A DNA stretch of 64,000 nt, taken from assembly GCA_017165825.1 (NCBI GenBank), contig CM029379.1, positions 24,834,836 through 24,898,835 of the forward strand, written 5' to 3'. Below, one piece after another: positions 26,163 through 39,792 of the stretch; positions within the stretch are counted from its first letter, which is position 1; every line of letters starts with the position of its first letter. The notes beneath the pieces are model-generated. The model was not told the origin of the DNA. It worked only from the letters and a program-made list of their open reading frames with translations, and did not search any database. The DNA comes from Hepsetus odoe. Its lineage: Eukaryota > Chordata > Actinopteri > Characiformes > Hepsetidae. The position numbers were made by a program, and so were the translations under genes.

Positions 26163-26318
26163 CTGTGTGATCCAGTATTATGAACAGTGATGAGAAGAAA
26201 GAGGAAAAGCAGCCCGATCTCATGAGCAGCAGCGATTCACAACTCAGACCCAGGCCAGCTTGTGTTTATTCATTAATGCAGTTTATTTATTCTTTCATTT
26301 AGTTTCCTCACCACAACT

Positions 26319-26381
<63 letters not shown>

Positions 26382-27070
26382 GACAACAGCTGCTCTTCAA
26401 ACTCAGGCCCATTATTTTCATATTTTCCTACTTAAATCTCCATCAGTAGGCACGGATAAATAATGAACAGCTTATTATCATTTAGCTCTGCTCGGCAATG
26501 TTAACAATTGGGCTGTATGCACAATTTTATAAACCACAAATTCATAGTTCTAATTTTTTTTTTCTGTAATCAACTTTATTACTACTGTCCCTTTATGACT
26601 AATATATGTATAAGAACTTTGTTTGAACTGGCTGATTTCAAAAAGCAGCCTTGAAATTGGAGCGTGAACAGGTGGGAATGACCGGCGGTGAATTAGAATA
26701 TGAATTCATTAGTAAAAAAATTTTTAGGATATCTTTATAGCTTATTGTGCACATATTCTAAATTCGAAATCATGTGTTTACAAATGTAACGCTTAAAAAA
26801 AAAAGCTTTCCCATCCATGTTTTGCTTTTTTAAAAAAATTATATACAATTAAATATACTGCTTAAAACCTACAGCGAAAAAAAACAGTAACAGCGCACAT
26901 ACAAAGAATATAAAATAATAATCGACAACCTTAAGTAAAATATTTAATGTATGTATAGACAAACACAAACAATGCAAAACTCTAACTAATCAAGCTCAAC
27001 TGGCACATTTAATAATTGCTTTTGTTGTCAGGTGTGCTTAATTGGCTGATTTAGCCACGCCCCCTTTTAC
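26123..27070 (-). other. lrba: lrba intron (948 bases)
   Basis: Intron between two lrba exons. It has (CA)n tracts at 26124-26161, flush with the acceptor, and 26321-26376. The rest is AT-rich. Both splice sites are canonical GT-AG. Confidence 0.75.
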
Positions 27071-27202
27071 CTGTGACAGGATCTGGATCCTTATCTTCCA
27101 GTGCAGACAAAGCATCATCCTCCACCTCCTGCTGAGAGGTGGTGTCCATGGTCTGGACACGAACTGCAGCTGCGGGAACTCCCAACAGCGCCTCCTCACC
27201 AC
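27071..27202 (-). CDS. lrba: LRBA exon: variable acidic linker before the PH-like domain
   Basis: A 132-base exon (1+2 phases) reading GGEEALLG...QQEVEDDALSALEDKDPDPVT. The acidic DDALSALEDKD segment matches the acidic linker that leads into the GPV...LSTPAQ PH-like start in LRBA, and the N-terminal part is poorly conserved. The acceptor is ttctcctccag and the donor is gtaaaag. Codon phases fit both neighbours: G|GT with the exon at 33090, and G|GC with the exon at 25986. Only 948 bases separate it from the next exon. Confidence 0.88.
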
Positions 27203-30200
27203 CTGGAGGAGAAACAACAAAGATATAAACGCCACACAAACATTTTACTGGGCTTTGTGGACTGGCAAAAAGTGGCAAAGTACACAGAAATAATTTAGAA
27301 AATTTTAAAATAATAATGTTAAATACAAAAACTTCTCCTTTGGCGTTAAAAACTCTTTCTAAAAAAGAAGGTTCGATTGAAACAAAGTTTAAAATCTCTT
27401 TTTAATTGAATTCACTACTTTAAAAAAAAAAAAAAAAAAAATAAGAGCATCTGTTTTATTAATAGCATCCTTTAAAAAAAAAAGCCTAATCAGATTATTT
27501 GATAGCTTGTGTCCAAATTAAATTTTGCTATTTGACCCAAACTTGCAATATAAGCATTAATGTTCTGCCAAAGAACAGCAGAGCCCATACAAACCCTTTT
27601 CCAGTTAAAAACACAACCGTTACTTCCAGCAGAGTGGGGTTTATTACCTTGCTGCCTGTTTACACACTGAGCAACACTCGGCCACATCAGTCCAACACTC
27701 GTTTTGGGTGTGGGAGCAGGAGTGTGTGTGCATGCGAGAGGGACGAGTGTGTGTTTGATCTGAACTGTGTCTGACTGGAGGTTCTGCACAGATTATTTAA
27801 GAAAGCCGGTAATCTGTAAACATTTACTGAAGCCTGCGTTCCTCAGCGTTTCTGAGCCTCAAGTTCTTCTGAAGCTCCACAGCCACTCCGTCAGCACACA
27901 CGCACACACACCTCCCCGTACACTCTGCACTAAAGCCAGTTGGGCCTGGACCTCAGAACCTCTGACCTCTCCTTCTGCTCACACATCGCCTCAGGGCTTT
28001 GTGAATTTGCATTTGGAGCGAAAAAGCCAGACCCTTGTTATAAATAGGGGTCCGAAGGCTCAGGAAAAGAGCAGCTTGTCATGGAAAGTATGCCGGAGCG
28101 TTGATATTTAGAGTGTTCTTCCTGTAATTAAGTCTCCCTGGAGGATTCAGAGTTAGCGACGCTGAAATCGCTCCCAGCTCCCTAATACGTACCACATGCC
28201 TGTGTCCTCACACCGCGCTGAGTGGACAACGAGGGCTGAGCTAAGACTCCAAAAAATGCCCAACCGACACCATTCAGCAAACGCAGCATGAAGAAGGGAA
28301 TGGGCATGGAGCGGCCTCTGACTGGGCCGCAAGAGTAAACCTTAGTGTAGTTATTGCTTGCATCAATGCCTAGTGTTTTTGTACCGCACTTCATTTTTAT
28401 CCTCACAAACATAGGATTATGTTGACGTGACCGTAAGACCTTTTCACATAAGCTCACACAACAAGAGGCTTCTCACAGTTTCACATTTGGACATTAGCAA
28501 CCGAACGTAGAAACTACAACCGGTTTCCCAAAGAAATGAGAACGTGCTTCTTCATCTGTGTAAGTTGTGCTACAGAGGATTTCCTATTTTAACTCAGGAG
28601 AAGGGATCCCACAGCTGCCCTGAAGAGTAAAGCTAGTCTAACCAAACCAGCCCAGCCCAGCTGCACAGGGAATTAACACAATTAACAGTCTTTCTCTCCA
28701 CAGGGAGGGGAAATACCTCAGTAAGTCTGCATGGGTATGTAAATATAAAGCAAACATAGCATTGCAATATGAAATCTTAAAAATAAAAAAAAATAAAAAC
28801 TTTTACTTCCACTTTAGGTAATTTAATGAAAGGCCATGTGTTCAAATTACAAATGATTACAATTATTACCACAAGCTTTACCAAAGTATTACCAAATGCT
28901 GCTTAGTCTTGAGGACCAATAGTCACCCTCTTGTTCAAAGACTGTATTTTTTCTGCATACATTTCTTGTACATGTATTTACTTGTTTCAAACAAAACCTC
29001 TTAAAAAAGTAACCTGGCTTGGTTAAAAAACAGGAGATACCAGATTTTTTGTAACTTGCAATGAACAAACCTGAGCTATTTATTGTGAGATTTGGAGATA
29101 TTTTTGTGAGATCTGACTTCATTCAGCAAGACCTAAACCTTTAATGGGCTCCACCTGAGGTATTCGACCAAGTACTGCTGCACGCCAGACCTGTGAGTGT
29201 GTTGAGCCATCAGTTCCCCTTAAGCGGCTCATTCATTGGGCTCATTCAGCAGAAGCAAATGCAAACACGTCCAGTTGTGTTTTAGCTTTCTAGCTCCTGC
29301 TTCCTCTTTCCGATCGGGCTCAGATACTCATCTGTATGCGAGCGGAGGCCAGGGCTGGGCCGGGCCAATTAAATTGTCAGAATTAACAGATTTGTTTTTA
29401 ACGAGAGTGGCCAGGAGTGAAGCGGGGAGGTGCTTATTGATCACAGGAACAGAGACATTAGTCTTCAGGTATTTGCTCTCACCCGCTCCGGCCCAGCCCC
29501 GGCCCAGCCCAATCAATCCCCAGGAAAGATGGCCCTCTGCAGCCATAAATACATGCACTCACCCCCAGGAGCGAGGAAAATGGCCCACTGGGTGTAAATC
29601 GTACCAGCTTTTCCTGGCTGCCGATGAATGATCACAGTTGTGCGCGTCAAACGTCGACTACATTTGGTGATAAATTCCTCCAAGATTCCAGATTGCGCAA
29701 AAGTTTCTTCTTAAAACAAAAAACAGGGATCCTATAGTAGAACCTTTCAGTGGAAGAAGCAAGCATGAAGAGCCTTCAAAGTTGTGCGGAGAAAGTTCTA
29801 CTGTAAACAAATGACTATGTGAACCAAAGGATTGGAAATATATGGAAATGGATTAAAAGATATAAATAATATAAAACTTGATCCAATCTATTTGAATGTA
29901 GAAATACAAGATTTTTTCAATTATTTGTGAGGGTGGAAAATGGACTGAATGTGTAAAAGTTACACAATCTTGAACCGGCAGCCAGCAAACAACCCTAAAA
30001 CTGCTCCTGACTTAAGAAAGCCCCCCCCCCCCCATGTCAAAGGAGCAATCAGAGCCAGATACGAGCCCCGCACACCATCTGCAAACACAAAAACCCTGGC
30101 CACGTCTTTCACTCCGCTTCCGCAACAAATTTAGGGTCAGCAGAAAAGGCACAAGCGGCACGAGCACGAACATCAACGTCAGCTGCGTTCTTAAGCCTCC

Positions 30201-33089
30201 AAAGAATTTCACTGCGAGCACGGCACCCTCCGTTTGAGAGCTAGGATGTTAAACGCCCTGTCATCAAAGCTTCAGGACACGTTTTCTATGCTGGAGATCC
30301 CAAAGATAATAAGGTTATTAATCTTTTCAGCTCGCATAAACGCAAACTCAGGACAGACACTCCCCCACATGCGGTCCATCAAGTTTGGATCCTTTCCTTA
30401 ATTCAGAACTGAGACTTTGAGGCGAACACTGAAGTCTGACTAGATGTCAACAGTCACCCAAATATTTTGGGTAAAAACATCCCCGAAACTTCTTCCAAGT
30501 TGCTTAAGCCTTATCCAGCTGTTTATCAGGCTTGTGGTTGTGAATATATATCTATATTCATTTTTCATGTATATATATCTATCTATCTTAGCTTTTTTTC
30601 CCCACATTACTCTTTTCTCATCTCTAAGTTCTTCTCCCAGTGTGTCCTAACCACGAGCAATTCTGGATAGATTTTTTGACCAAATTGGGAAATTTATTTA
30701 TTCTTTATTATCCATCCCAACTATTTCCACTGATTTCCTTTTCCTATTTTTTGTTACCGTCAACATTGCAGCAAAGCCTTAGCTGAGCTTCAGCAGAGCC
30801 AAGGCCAGCTTTGTCTTCGATCCGGAATACGGCCTGGACTGATTCCCAGGCTATTTCTCGTACTTCCAGGAATTACAGTGAATTAAACTGAGCTATTTTG
30901 TTCTCCAATAATATTCAATCCAGCATTTTCTGCCAGTATCTCCTTGATACTTAATATTCCTCCTTGATACTAAAAATACTAAATAAGTTGAAGAAACTAA
31001 AGGTACTATTCAGATATTCAGTAAAAGTATCCAGCTTCGTATATTCTGTCTGTTTCTCGGTCAGTTCACAAGCTTCACACGCAACACTTCTTTAGTACTG
31101 CTTAAAGTCCTCCTAAGGATTAGAAACCTGTGGAGATGTTCAAGATCAGCAGACAATTTGAACACGTGTCTACAAGAGAATGCCGTAAAATAAAGCAACG
31201 TGATCTTAAAGTTCAAATAGATTTGTAACAAAATTTCAGCCAAATTTCACCTTTTTCTATACGACTTCCAGTAAAGTGCTTGAGCACATTTACATTCGCT
31301 GCCAATAGCGCCATCATAAACCATTTTAAGGGCTGCTGTTCCAGAGGTATTAATACGGGAGCATTCACAGCTGACGGACAGATTGAGTGTGTCCTTTAGC
31401 AGATTAATTCACTGGGGAAACATTCAGGAATAATGAAGGGGAATTTCTGAGTCTGCCGGTTTCCAACTCCAATCCGGAGGGGACCAAGTGGTGTTCCTTG
31501 AGGAACGCTCAAACTTAACCAGCTCCAAAGTTAGCAAAGGAGAACGATGGAGAAAGGAGAGGCAAGAAAAAAGGAGAGCGAGAGAGCCCCTCAGGGCTTC
31601 CAGCTGCATATTATGACTATCGGGTCTCCGAGGATGCTGGGATTCTGAGCGCTTATTGCTTTTAGATCACATTCTTATTGACTTCTGTCAGGACGGTCGT
31701 TTGTCTTCAGGACCAATGTCACGCTAAAGGGGGACTGGCCCAAGACATATTGGAAACATTCCCCCCCCTAAAAATGGCACCGTTTCAGTGGGGTGCAATA
31801 GGTTAAAGTGGTAAGTCTACGTCCGAAATGGCAGTGATTGCAAAGCCTGTTGTCTGTCAGCAGGGCCTGGCTCCCTCTAACAGAAACAAAGGATTAGCCA
31901 GAGCCGGAATGCTTTAAAACACAACGTGAGCAAGGTCATCTCCTCTAATTTGTCTCCCTCTCTTTCTCTCTCTTCGGCTGGACTTAGTGCAGCATAATTC
32001 ACTATAATTCAGCAGCTCCTGGAAATCTGGGAATCAATCGAGCTCCCTTTCAGGGAACGCTGTGCTTAAGCAACAGCATGCGGTCCGACTCCGGCAGTTA
32101 AAGCGCCGCTACAAAGGCCAAAAAGGAACGGACATAAATGGAAGGCAGTATGTAACCCCAGGACAATTTCGAAAGGAGTGCTATTAAAGACACAATATCT
32201 ATCAAACTGAACATGGGGGGGGAAAAGGGCAATGAGCAGAATAAGTCCCATTTAATCGCTTATAAAAATAAATAAATAAAATAAAAATAGCCAGGCCTTA
32301 TCCTCTTTTACTTGTGAGACTAATATCTGATGCTATGCAACAAAAATGAGCCGGCACCAAATAAATCAAACAAACCTTCCTTTTCCCTCAGAACAAACTG
32401 TTTCTTTTAGAGCAACCTATTTAGATTGGCTGTGTCAGTTTGGGCTGAACGTGTGAGTGGATGGGCCTTCTTTGTTTGTGACATTAAAAAAAAAAACAAT
32501 TTTGATTTCTAAGTGGGCTGTTTCTGCTGCTTGGTATCACACAGTTGAGAACAGTGTGAACAGAAATGTTTTGAAACTTAGTGTTCTCTGGCTGCGCCAA
32601 ACTTTTCCATCATATTGGCCCGTTAAAATCTGTTGTAACGTATTATAAAACATCAAACGATCAAAGAAAAAGCTTAAGGTTTCCACAGCAGAGTTACCTT
32701 TAAAGCTACACGTTCATGCGCCCGCACACACATACACACGCCCCCACCTGCAGTGTGGTACAGTGACTAGAAAGAAACGCACCCCAATAGCTCAGACTGC
32801 ACCCTGCTGTTAAAACCACTCCCATAATGAGAGGGAGCAGAGGGGAAACGTCACAGAGAGGTGCCAAAGGCAAATAAACCCTGCAACACTTTCTGGCCCG
32901 TTGAGTAGAAATTAAGCAGATGAACTCAGTTTTTCTCTTTACCGAGTGCTGCGGCACTGTAAAACTTTTATAGCGGCTGCAGGTCTCACTTTTACAGCCC
33001 TGTACCTGTTACTGCCGGCCCGCAATGTGTGTGTGTGTGTGTGTGTGTGTGGGGAAAGGTGTTAGAGAACGCTAATGTGTGTGTCGCAC
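27203..33089 (-). other. lrba: lrba intron (about 5.9 kb)
   Basis: Comparatively free of microsatellites, with long mixed-composition stretches at 28000-28480, 29150-29640 and 31640-32120. One arm of the 12646 foldback element recurs at 30447-30520. No further exon is recognised. The low-repeat blocks are candidates for conserved regulatory DNA. Confidence 0.55.
31640..32060. promoter_or_regulatory. Candidate non-coding regulatory element (speculative)
   Basis: A block almost free of microsatellites and recognisable transposons, with a SOX-type AACAAAG (31885-31891) overlapping a K50-homeodomain GGATTA (31891-31896). Such blocks in lrba introns could control mab21l2. No conservation data are available here. 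Confidence 0.22.
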
Positions 33090-33211
33090 CATTCTCAGCT
33101 GCAGCCTTCAGCGTAGCCTCTGAGTGTGATGAGCCATACGGGTTTCTGATGAAGCGGCGGCGCCTCCTTAAGTCATCCTCCCAATAATCCAACCGCCAAA
33201 ACTCTTGTGGC
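33090..33211 (-). CDS. lrba: LRBA exon: RLDYWEDDLRRRRR segment
   Basis: A 122-base exon encoding PQEFWRLDYWEDDLRRRRRF followed by IRNPYGSSHSEATLKAAAEN. This is a signature block of LRBA and neurobeachin, just upstream of the acidic linker and PH-like domain. The acceptor ends cccattag and the donor is gtgcga. It begins with one base completing the Arg codon from the exon at 52710 and ends in phase 1. A (GT)n tract lies 40-60 bases downstream of the donor on the transcribed strand's complement (33027-33051). Confidence 0.94.
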
Positions 33212-33218
33212 CTAATGG

Positions 33219-33221
<3 letters not shown>

Positions 33222-33276
<55 letters not shown>
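33222..33276. repeat. (GA)n microsatellite beside an lrba acceptor
   Basis: About 55 bases of GA lying ten bases upstream of the acceptor of the RLDYWEDD exon. On the transcribed strand it is an uninterrupted (CT)n run that can act as a polypyrimidine tract. Confidence 0.95.
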
Positions 33277-33281
<5 letters not shown>

Positions 33282-35227
33282 CGTTTATTTAATTTTAAGG
33301 CAGACCCGAATTAAGCAGGTAAATGTAAACACACATCAGTTTACACACATGATGCTCTGTACAATTACTCTGAGAGAAAGAAAGACAGAAAGAGAGAGAG
33401 ACCATATAATAATAATAATTAGCTTAGCTGAAGCAGTAAATAATAGCTAAAGTGCAGGTGTGTTTATTTTGTACAAATTATGGAATAACAACAATAATAA
33501 TAATCAATATCACACAGTACTGGAGCTGCACAATAAGAAATAAACACTAATTATGTGATAAAACTACCACATATTAGAGTCTCCAGTTCAGCCATCAACC
33601 CTTAAGTGCTTCTCCACTGTTAGATACATTAATCCAAAAGGCTGGTAGAAACAGCTTTAGGTCTAGTGTGAGATGGCAGGGATGCGTGTTTAGGGTCTCC
33701 ACAGAACACAAAATAAGCTCCAGAGGATCAACACCCAACGCCACTGTCCAGATGTAACTGGACTTGTAAAGAGGAACTTTACAAGAAACAGTACAAGCAT
33801 CACTGAGGCCAACCAGGAAGCTGATCTTCAGCTTTTGGTTTCATTAAACCCTGCTCATACGTGTGTGAGTGAAAAGGTCATTTGGTTCCAGGTCAGACAC
33901 TAGAAACTGAACCTCAACACAACACTTGACCTTTTCTATACACATATGTGCATGCACATAGATACACACACACACACACACGTGTGGGTGTTTTTTGTCC
34001 TTGGAGTGTAACCTTGGGCTGTGCTGGAGTAGCAAGTCAGGATCTAAGCTGAGAGCTAAATAGATCACACACACACACACTTTGACAGAGCAATCCTTTA
34101 CACAGACACACACACACAAACGGTGCTCCAATTTCAGGCTCATTTCAAGACTCAGCTGGGCATCCTGAAGTGTGTGTATGTGTGTGTGTGTGTGTGGTGA
34201 TTTAGCGCCATTGGGGTGAGATATAATTGTGTAAGTCCACTGTGCTCAGTGTAAGTGAGAAGAAGTTTTACTGTGGAGCTGGGCCTCCACACCGCGGCCA
34301 TATAAATCAGCATAACCACCTCTAAAGAGCCTCTCTGCACTCAACCTTCTTCACTTTAACCTCCACATACTTCTCACACACACACACACACACACACACA
34401 CAGGGAAGTAATGAAGTCCAAACATTTGGTTTCGGTCGTCAAGTAAGGTTTTTAGGTCACTACAATTTAATCCTCTGCATTTGAATCTCTGTACCTTCTA
34501 CTCCGTACATTTCAAGAACAGACTCCTTACAGTTTGAACGCATTCGTGGGAAACTCTCAATTATTTTGGATTTCAGATCGTTGCATACCTTCCCATCAGA
34601 CCCATTTCAGCCTAAACAGACAAAAATCAAACCAAAAAGATGTGGCTCCATCGCTAAAGCTGAAGAAGCCATGAGTCTGAGTCGATTAGAGTCAGAGAAG
34701 CATGTCTGAACTGAAGTATTGCTTTAATAAGAAACAAGGATAAGATATTAGAGCATTTTCTGAAGAGAGAAAAAATTCAGCGAGAGAGAGAGAGAAGTAG
34801 TTCTCTCTCTGTAATGGAAGGAGCACAGAGATGAAGGGAGAGAGTGCTTTACAAAGCAGACAGAACAGAGATCAGACCTGCATGGAGCAGACTCAGCTCA
34901 GAACAATAACAGCATAAAACACTCTCAGACCTGAGCACAGATATCGCTCTGTTTCTCTCTCTCTCACACACACACACACACCTTTTGTAGCCCTTTCTGG
35001 TCAAACTAGTGATGAATAACATAAAAAAAACACTTATAAAAGAACCAGGACGCCCTCCCATCCCTGTGGACCCCCTCAAGAGAGAAAGACATTAAAAGAA
35101 AAAAGAAAAAGAAACACGAGAGAAAGAGAGAGAGAAAAGCAAAGTGAAGCAAAGAAAAGAAAAGGAAAGGAGAGTTGATACTGCCAACTCAAAGATGTTT
35201 TTCTGTCTGCCTCCAGTAGAGGTTAGG

Positions 35228-35272
<45 letters not shown>

Positions 35273-35373
35273 GGGCACGTTAAACTTCATCAGCCCTGAT
35301 TCCTTCTGTTCATCAGAGATCCAGGATAGTGCTGCCAGCCTTACAGATCTCTGGTACACATGTGCGTGCAAAA

Positions 35374-35428
<55 letters not shown>

Positions 35429-35638
35429 ATCCAGCTTCAATTAGCGCCACTCACAGAAACACACTGCAGGTAGACAGCTTTAATAAAGCACTGTGTGTGT
35501 GTGTGTGTCTGTGTGAGCGCATGTCTGCTCTCCAGCAGCAAGTGTTTTCACAGTGTAGAGCATCCACTCATTATTTATCCCTCCATCCTATGCTGGCAGT
35601 ACGGCAGTATCATTACTCAAACCAACAATTAAATCCCC

Positions 35639-35686
<48 letters not shown>

Positions 35687-38374
35687 GAGAGAGAGAGCCT
35701 ATAAAACTATGATTTGATCATTGCTGGTAAAATATTTCATTCCAGGCTGGCTGCTCCATCACCGTCTTAAAGGACACAGGGTGCTTAATCCTAAAACACC
35801 TTTTTTTAAAAAAAAATCCTTTTATACACAAATGAACAGATGTAAAATGAGTGGTACTTTTTATATTAAAATATGCTCAGTGGAAACAGATGCAATTTGG
35901 CGAACCAAGTTCAGTTTCCATGGCAACGGCTTTATTTGTTTCCATCAGTGTGAGCTAAAGCCTCCATGGCATTCATCTAGAGAGTAGAAGGCCATACCGT
36001 GCAGAGGCAGGCCAAAGAGATGTTCCCAAAATTTTCCTCTTTTCAACAAAAAAAAAAAACCTGCTCTTAACGGCGACAGAACAACAATCGATGTAAAGGC
36101 CTGTCACAGCCAAGCTGCCTCATGGAAGACACACTGAGAAACCGAAAAAAAAAAAAAAAAACGCCTGAAGCAGGACAGCGGCCTCTTAAAACACCATGAA
36201 CTGTCTTTCTCCTCATCCACACTTCTCTCCAGCTGAGTCTGAACAAAAACTCCCCCCATACCTCAAATGCAGCCCATCAGCCAAGACTCGCTCTGACTCG
36301 AGTTTTAGAGTGAAGCGAATGCGGCCAACAAGAATTAGTAGCTTATACCCGACCATTTACCATGAACTGAGATGGGTCCTGCCCAGCATCGTGGCACGTG
36401 CCATTCACTTCTATGCCAAGCAAAGATCAAATTTGGTGGGCTGGGTCTCATCCCCTCCTGATTCGTCTTCCATACTCACTTCTCGCGAGCCTGTGAGGCG
36501 CAAAATTATAAATCAGAGAGAAATAAGCTGAGCAGAGAGTGAGAGAGCGGTGTGGGGTGCATTCTACTGCAGAAAAGAAAAAAAAAAGTGAGTTTAAAAG
36601 GAGAACACAGACACATCACTCATGTTCTGCTGCTTCTCCTCACACGATTATCTGATCTATAGGTTCAAGAGTGTTTTTCTGAGGACATTCTTTCAGCGGC
36701 TCTTTGAGGCTTGTTTCTCCTGCTGTTTATGCTCCTGCTGATATTTTCAAAGGAGATTCTGGACTGGCTGTCAGTGGCTCAGACTGTAGTGAATCTGTGA
36801 ACAGGAATCTCTTCACACCATTATGAGAAACCCTCCACCAGAAGTGTTTCACCAGCACAAGCACAAACTGCAAAAGGCTCACTGCGCCAGCCCTCAGTCC
36901 CGTCAGGACTTCATTTACACACTGGGGCAAACTGACCCACATGAATAACGATGCGTCGTAGGCCTGCTATCATCTGGAACCCGAGTGTGTGCTCGAGTGT
37001 GTATTCTTGGTGATACTGCAGAGGAGTTCATTTCTGGCCTGTAGATTATTTAAATGACAGCGATGTGACCTTTCAGCGTAACAAACGGGGTCACGCCGGC
37101 ACTCGTTTCATACATCACCCGCTGGATGGAAGCTGTGGAAAGTCATTTATAAAAGCTTCTCCGGATTAATACCACACGCACACACACTCCGCTCTGTCCT
37201 TTTCTCATTAGTGACCCACCTCGAATGGCTCGGTATGGGCCAGATTATTCCCTTTGATTTGCATAAAGCAAGTGTTTATGAAAATTGAACAGATGAGTGG
37301 AGAATCTGTCATGTGTATTTGCTCTTTGTCACCACTGTGGCAACCGTTTATGCTGCTGTAACCTGCTCTGAAATTAAACGGAGCGAAGGCGAAGGGCCAG
37401 CAATGAAAATCATAGCAGTCACTTGTGTGATTAAGGCAGCTAAAGCGCAGGCCTCGGTAATACAACGCTGTTATTCGGGTATTTGTTTGCCATGTCTGTG
37501 CTGTGTATGTAAATTCTGCAGCTTTAAATGCGCCCCGTAAAGGTGGCTTTGGGGTCAACAGCCCTGAATGAGATTGTGTGTGTAGGAGTATGATGGAGTA
37601 TTATGCTCAAAGCTAGAATGAATGATTTTCTTTCACTTCACAATTTCACACTTACTGATTAAGGGTTGTTTTTTTTTTTTTTTGCATAATAATTCTTAAA
37701 TGTGAAAGTTGTGTATTAATCAGGACCCCGGAGGGGACGCGGCTGTCACGATGAAGAAAGAAAAAAAAAAAAAAAAAAGCTCTTGTCCGGATTATTCCAA
37801 AAGGAAGAAAAAAGGAAAGAAAAGCAATATAATTCAAATAAACAAAATGAAAGCCAGAAGCTTAGCATTCAATTTTTCCCCATTTTTCTCCACACTTAAC
37901 TCCACTCCCCACCTAGGGTTTATCTAATCACACAACACTGGTAGGATGAAGGTGAGCATGTTCTTCCTCAAAGAAATGCCCACCACATCTTAAACACGCA
38001 ACAGACAGCTCGGCATATTTGAAGGAGATTGCAAATTCTTTTAAGCAGCTAACAGGCACTTTTAAGCTGCTAACATTGGCTATCATCACTCTGAGTGATG
38101 GGGAGAGGGAGGACCTCCCTTCTCACTCAGAGAGACCCTGGACATGATTAAACTGAGTGAATGAGCAAGGAGAAGAACCGCCATATCCACCCGACGAATG
38201 ATTAGACAGGAACCTCAAATCAGGTGATTTTAGTGAAGTTACCTCCTCTGCATGATTCTTAAATAATATATTTCTACAAATTTTAGAGTTTAAATGATCA
38301 CTTGTTTGCCAAATCTAAAATCTAAGAAAATGAAATTAAAAAAATAGATTCAGGTACCTTTTCAGCCAGTATTT
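33277..38374. other. Non-coding, large lrba intron (first part)
   Basis: It contains (CA/GT)n tracts at 34377-34402, 35231-35271, 35376-35425 and 35640-35681, and A-runs at 36041-36060, 36145-36160 and 37760-37777. The segment from about 36960 to 37560 is free of simple repeats. No exon is recognised. Confidence 0.5.
37190..37545. promoter_or_regulatory. Candidate non-coding regulatory element (speculative)
   Basis: Repeat-free sequence with an overlapping TCF/LEF-like CCTTTGAT (37251-37258) and perfect POU octamer ATTTGCAT (37257-37264), followed by balanced-composition sequence to the TTTAAATGCG near 37530. The 116- and 75-residue frames crossing it look fortuitous. Confidence 0.25.
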
Positions 38375-38555
38375 GAAAGTGAAACAAGTGAAAGTGACTA
38401 CCCTTGTCATTGTGAAACGCAGCTCAGCACAACACAACAAAATTCAATATGGGTGGTTCACCCATACACACACGTGCAGCAGGGGGCAGCTATTGAAAGC
38501 ACCCGGGGAGCAGTGATGGGGACGGTACCTTGCTCAAGGGTACCTCAGGGCAACC
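38375..38555 (-). mobile_element. SINE family A, lacking its tRNA head
   Basis: The tail (AAGTGAAAGTGACTACCCTT) and body up to TACCTCAGGGCAACC are present. The sequence then changes abruptly, so the tRNA-like promoter part is missing. 5' truncation is usual for such copies. Confidence 0.75.
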
Positions 38556-39746
38556 ACTCTTTTTAGACCCTCCTTTTGAAATCAACCTCACGCTTTTGTA
38601 TCTGATGTGCTTGGTTTTTTCATCTTTGCTCCTTTTTCAAGATATGTTTACAGGTCGCCTTGAACCCACAGATCTAATCCCAATATTTGAGCCTGGGGAA
38701 AATGAACTCCATCCCAAAACCATTATCTGTCATTTCAATTACCTTGTAATATCCAGCCTCTTTTCTTCTCCAGGATCTCTACTGAGTCTGGGACGTTAGT
38801 GTCCAGCATCTGTTGCTATATCAGGAGAATAATTCCTTCCCTTCTACCCTCACACATCATTACAGATCGCAGAACAGATCCACCCTTATGCTTAACAGAA
38901 GGCAAGGGCTTCTTTGATACCAACGCTTCTTTACTTCCCTCCACCACTCCAAACTGACTCTGGTTTAAGCGATGTCTTCCTTCAGACAGTGACTTTTGAG
39001 ACAAGGTCAGAATCAAAGTTACCTTCTTATGACCTTTCTGATTACCCTGCAAATGATGTGCAAGAACACCTCGCACTGAGCCATTCCTCCTCTATTCCTC
39101 TGGGTTCAAATCTTTCCGTAGGCCCTGGACAAGGACGTGGGTTTTTTTATTTTCCCTCTGCATACCTGCCCAGCCTACACGAGATATTTCTTTGATCTTC
39201 CGGATCTTGACTTGACTCCATCGGTTCTTTAAAACTTACAGGAAAATGTTAAAGGCACAAAGTGTTTGGATCTTTTCATAGTCTTCTCTTTCTTTATATA
39301 AGAACCGTCTTTAGTTTCAGATCAATCGGTTGCTTAGTTGAGCCCTTGGAGAGGTTTAAAGGACCCCATAACATATCATACCCTGGAACTGTGTACTTGG
39401 TTTAAGATCTAATTAGTCAAATATAGAGGTGCGCACACTTTTGTTCATTTTTTATCAACGGATTATATTAAAAAACTGAACGCTGAAATGTTTCAACCTC
39501 AATCTATAAACCCTAATTCAACCAGATGTGCCCAAAGCTTTGCTGCAAATAATGCTGTTCATAAATGAACAAATCAAACAATTTAATGCAATAAAATAAA
39601 GCGGATTTGAACATTCTTCATAAGAAAGAAACGACGGAAATAGAGTTGTTTTCTAACCTTTCTATCTCTCATTCCCTTGCAGAATGCAGGAATAATCTCA
39701 CGAAGATCATTATAAATCCCTGTGGGATTTGAGCCCCTCCAAACAC

Positions 39747-39792
<46 letters not shown>

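Noticed and set aside
38530..39195. Pair of roughly 90-codon frames after the truncated SINE
   Set aside because: They are not homologous to any family I recognise, lie in different frames and lack splice signals that would join them.
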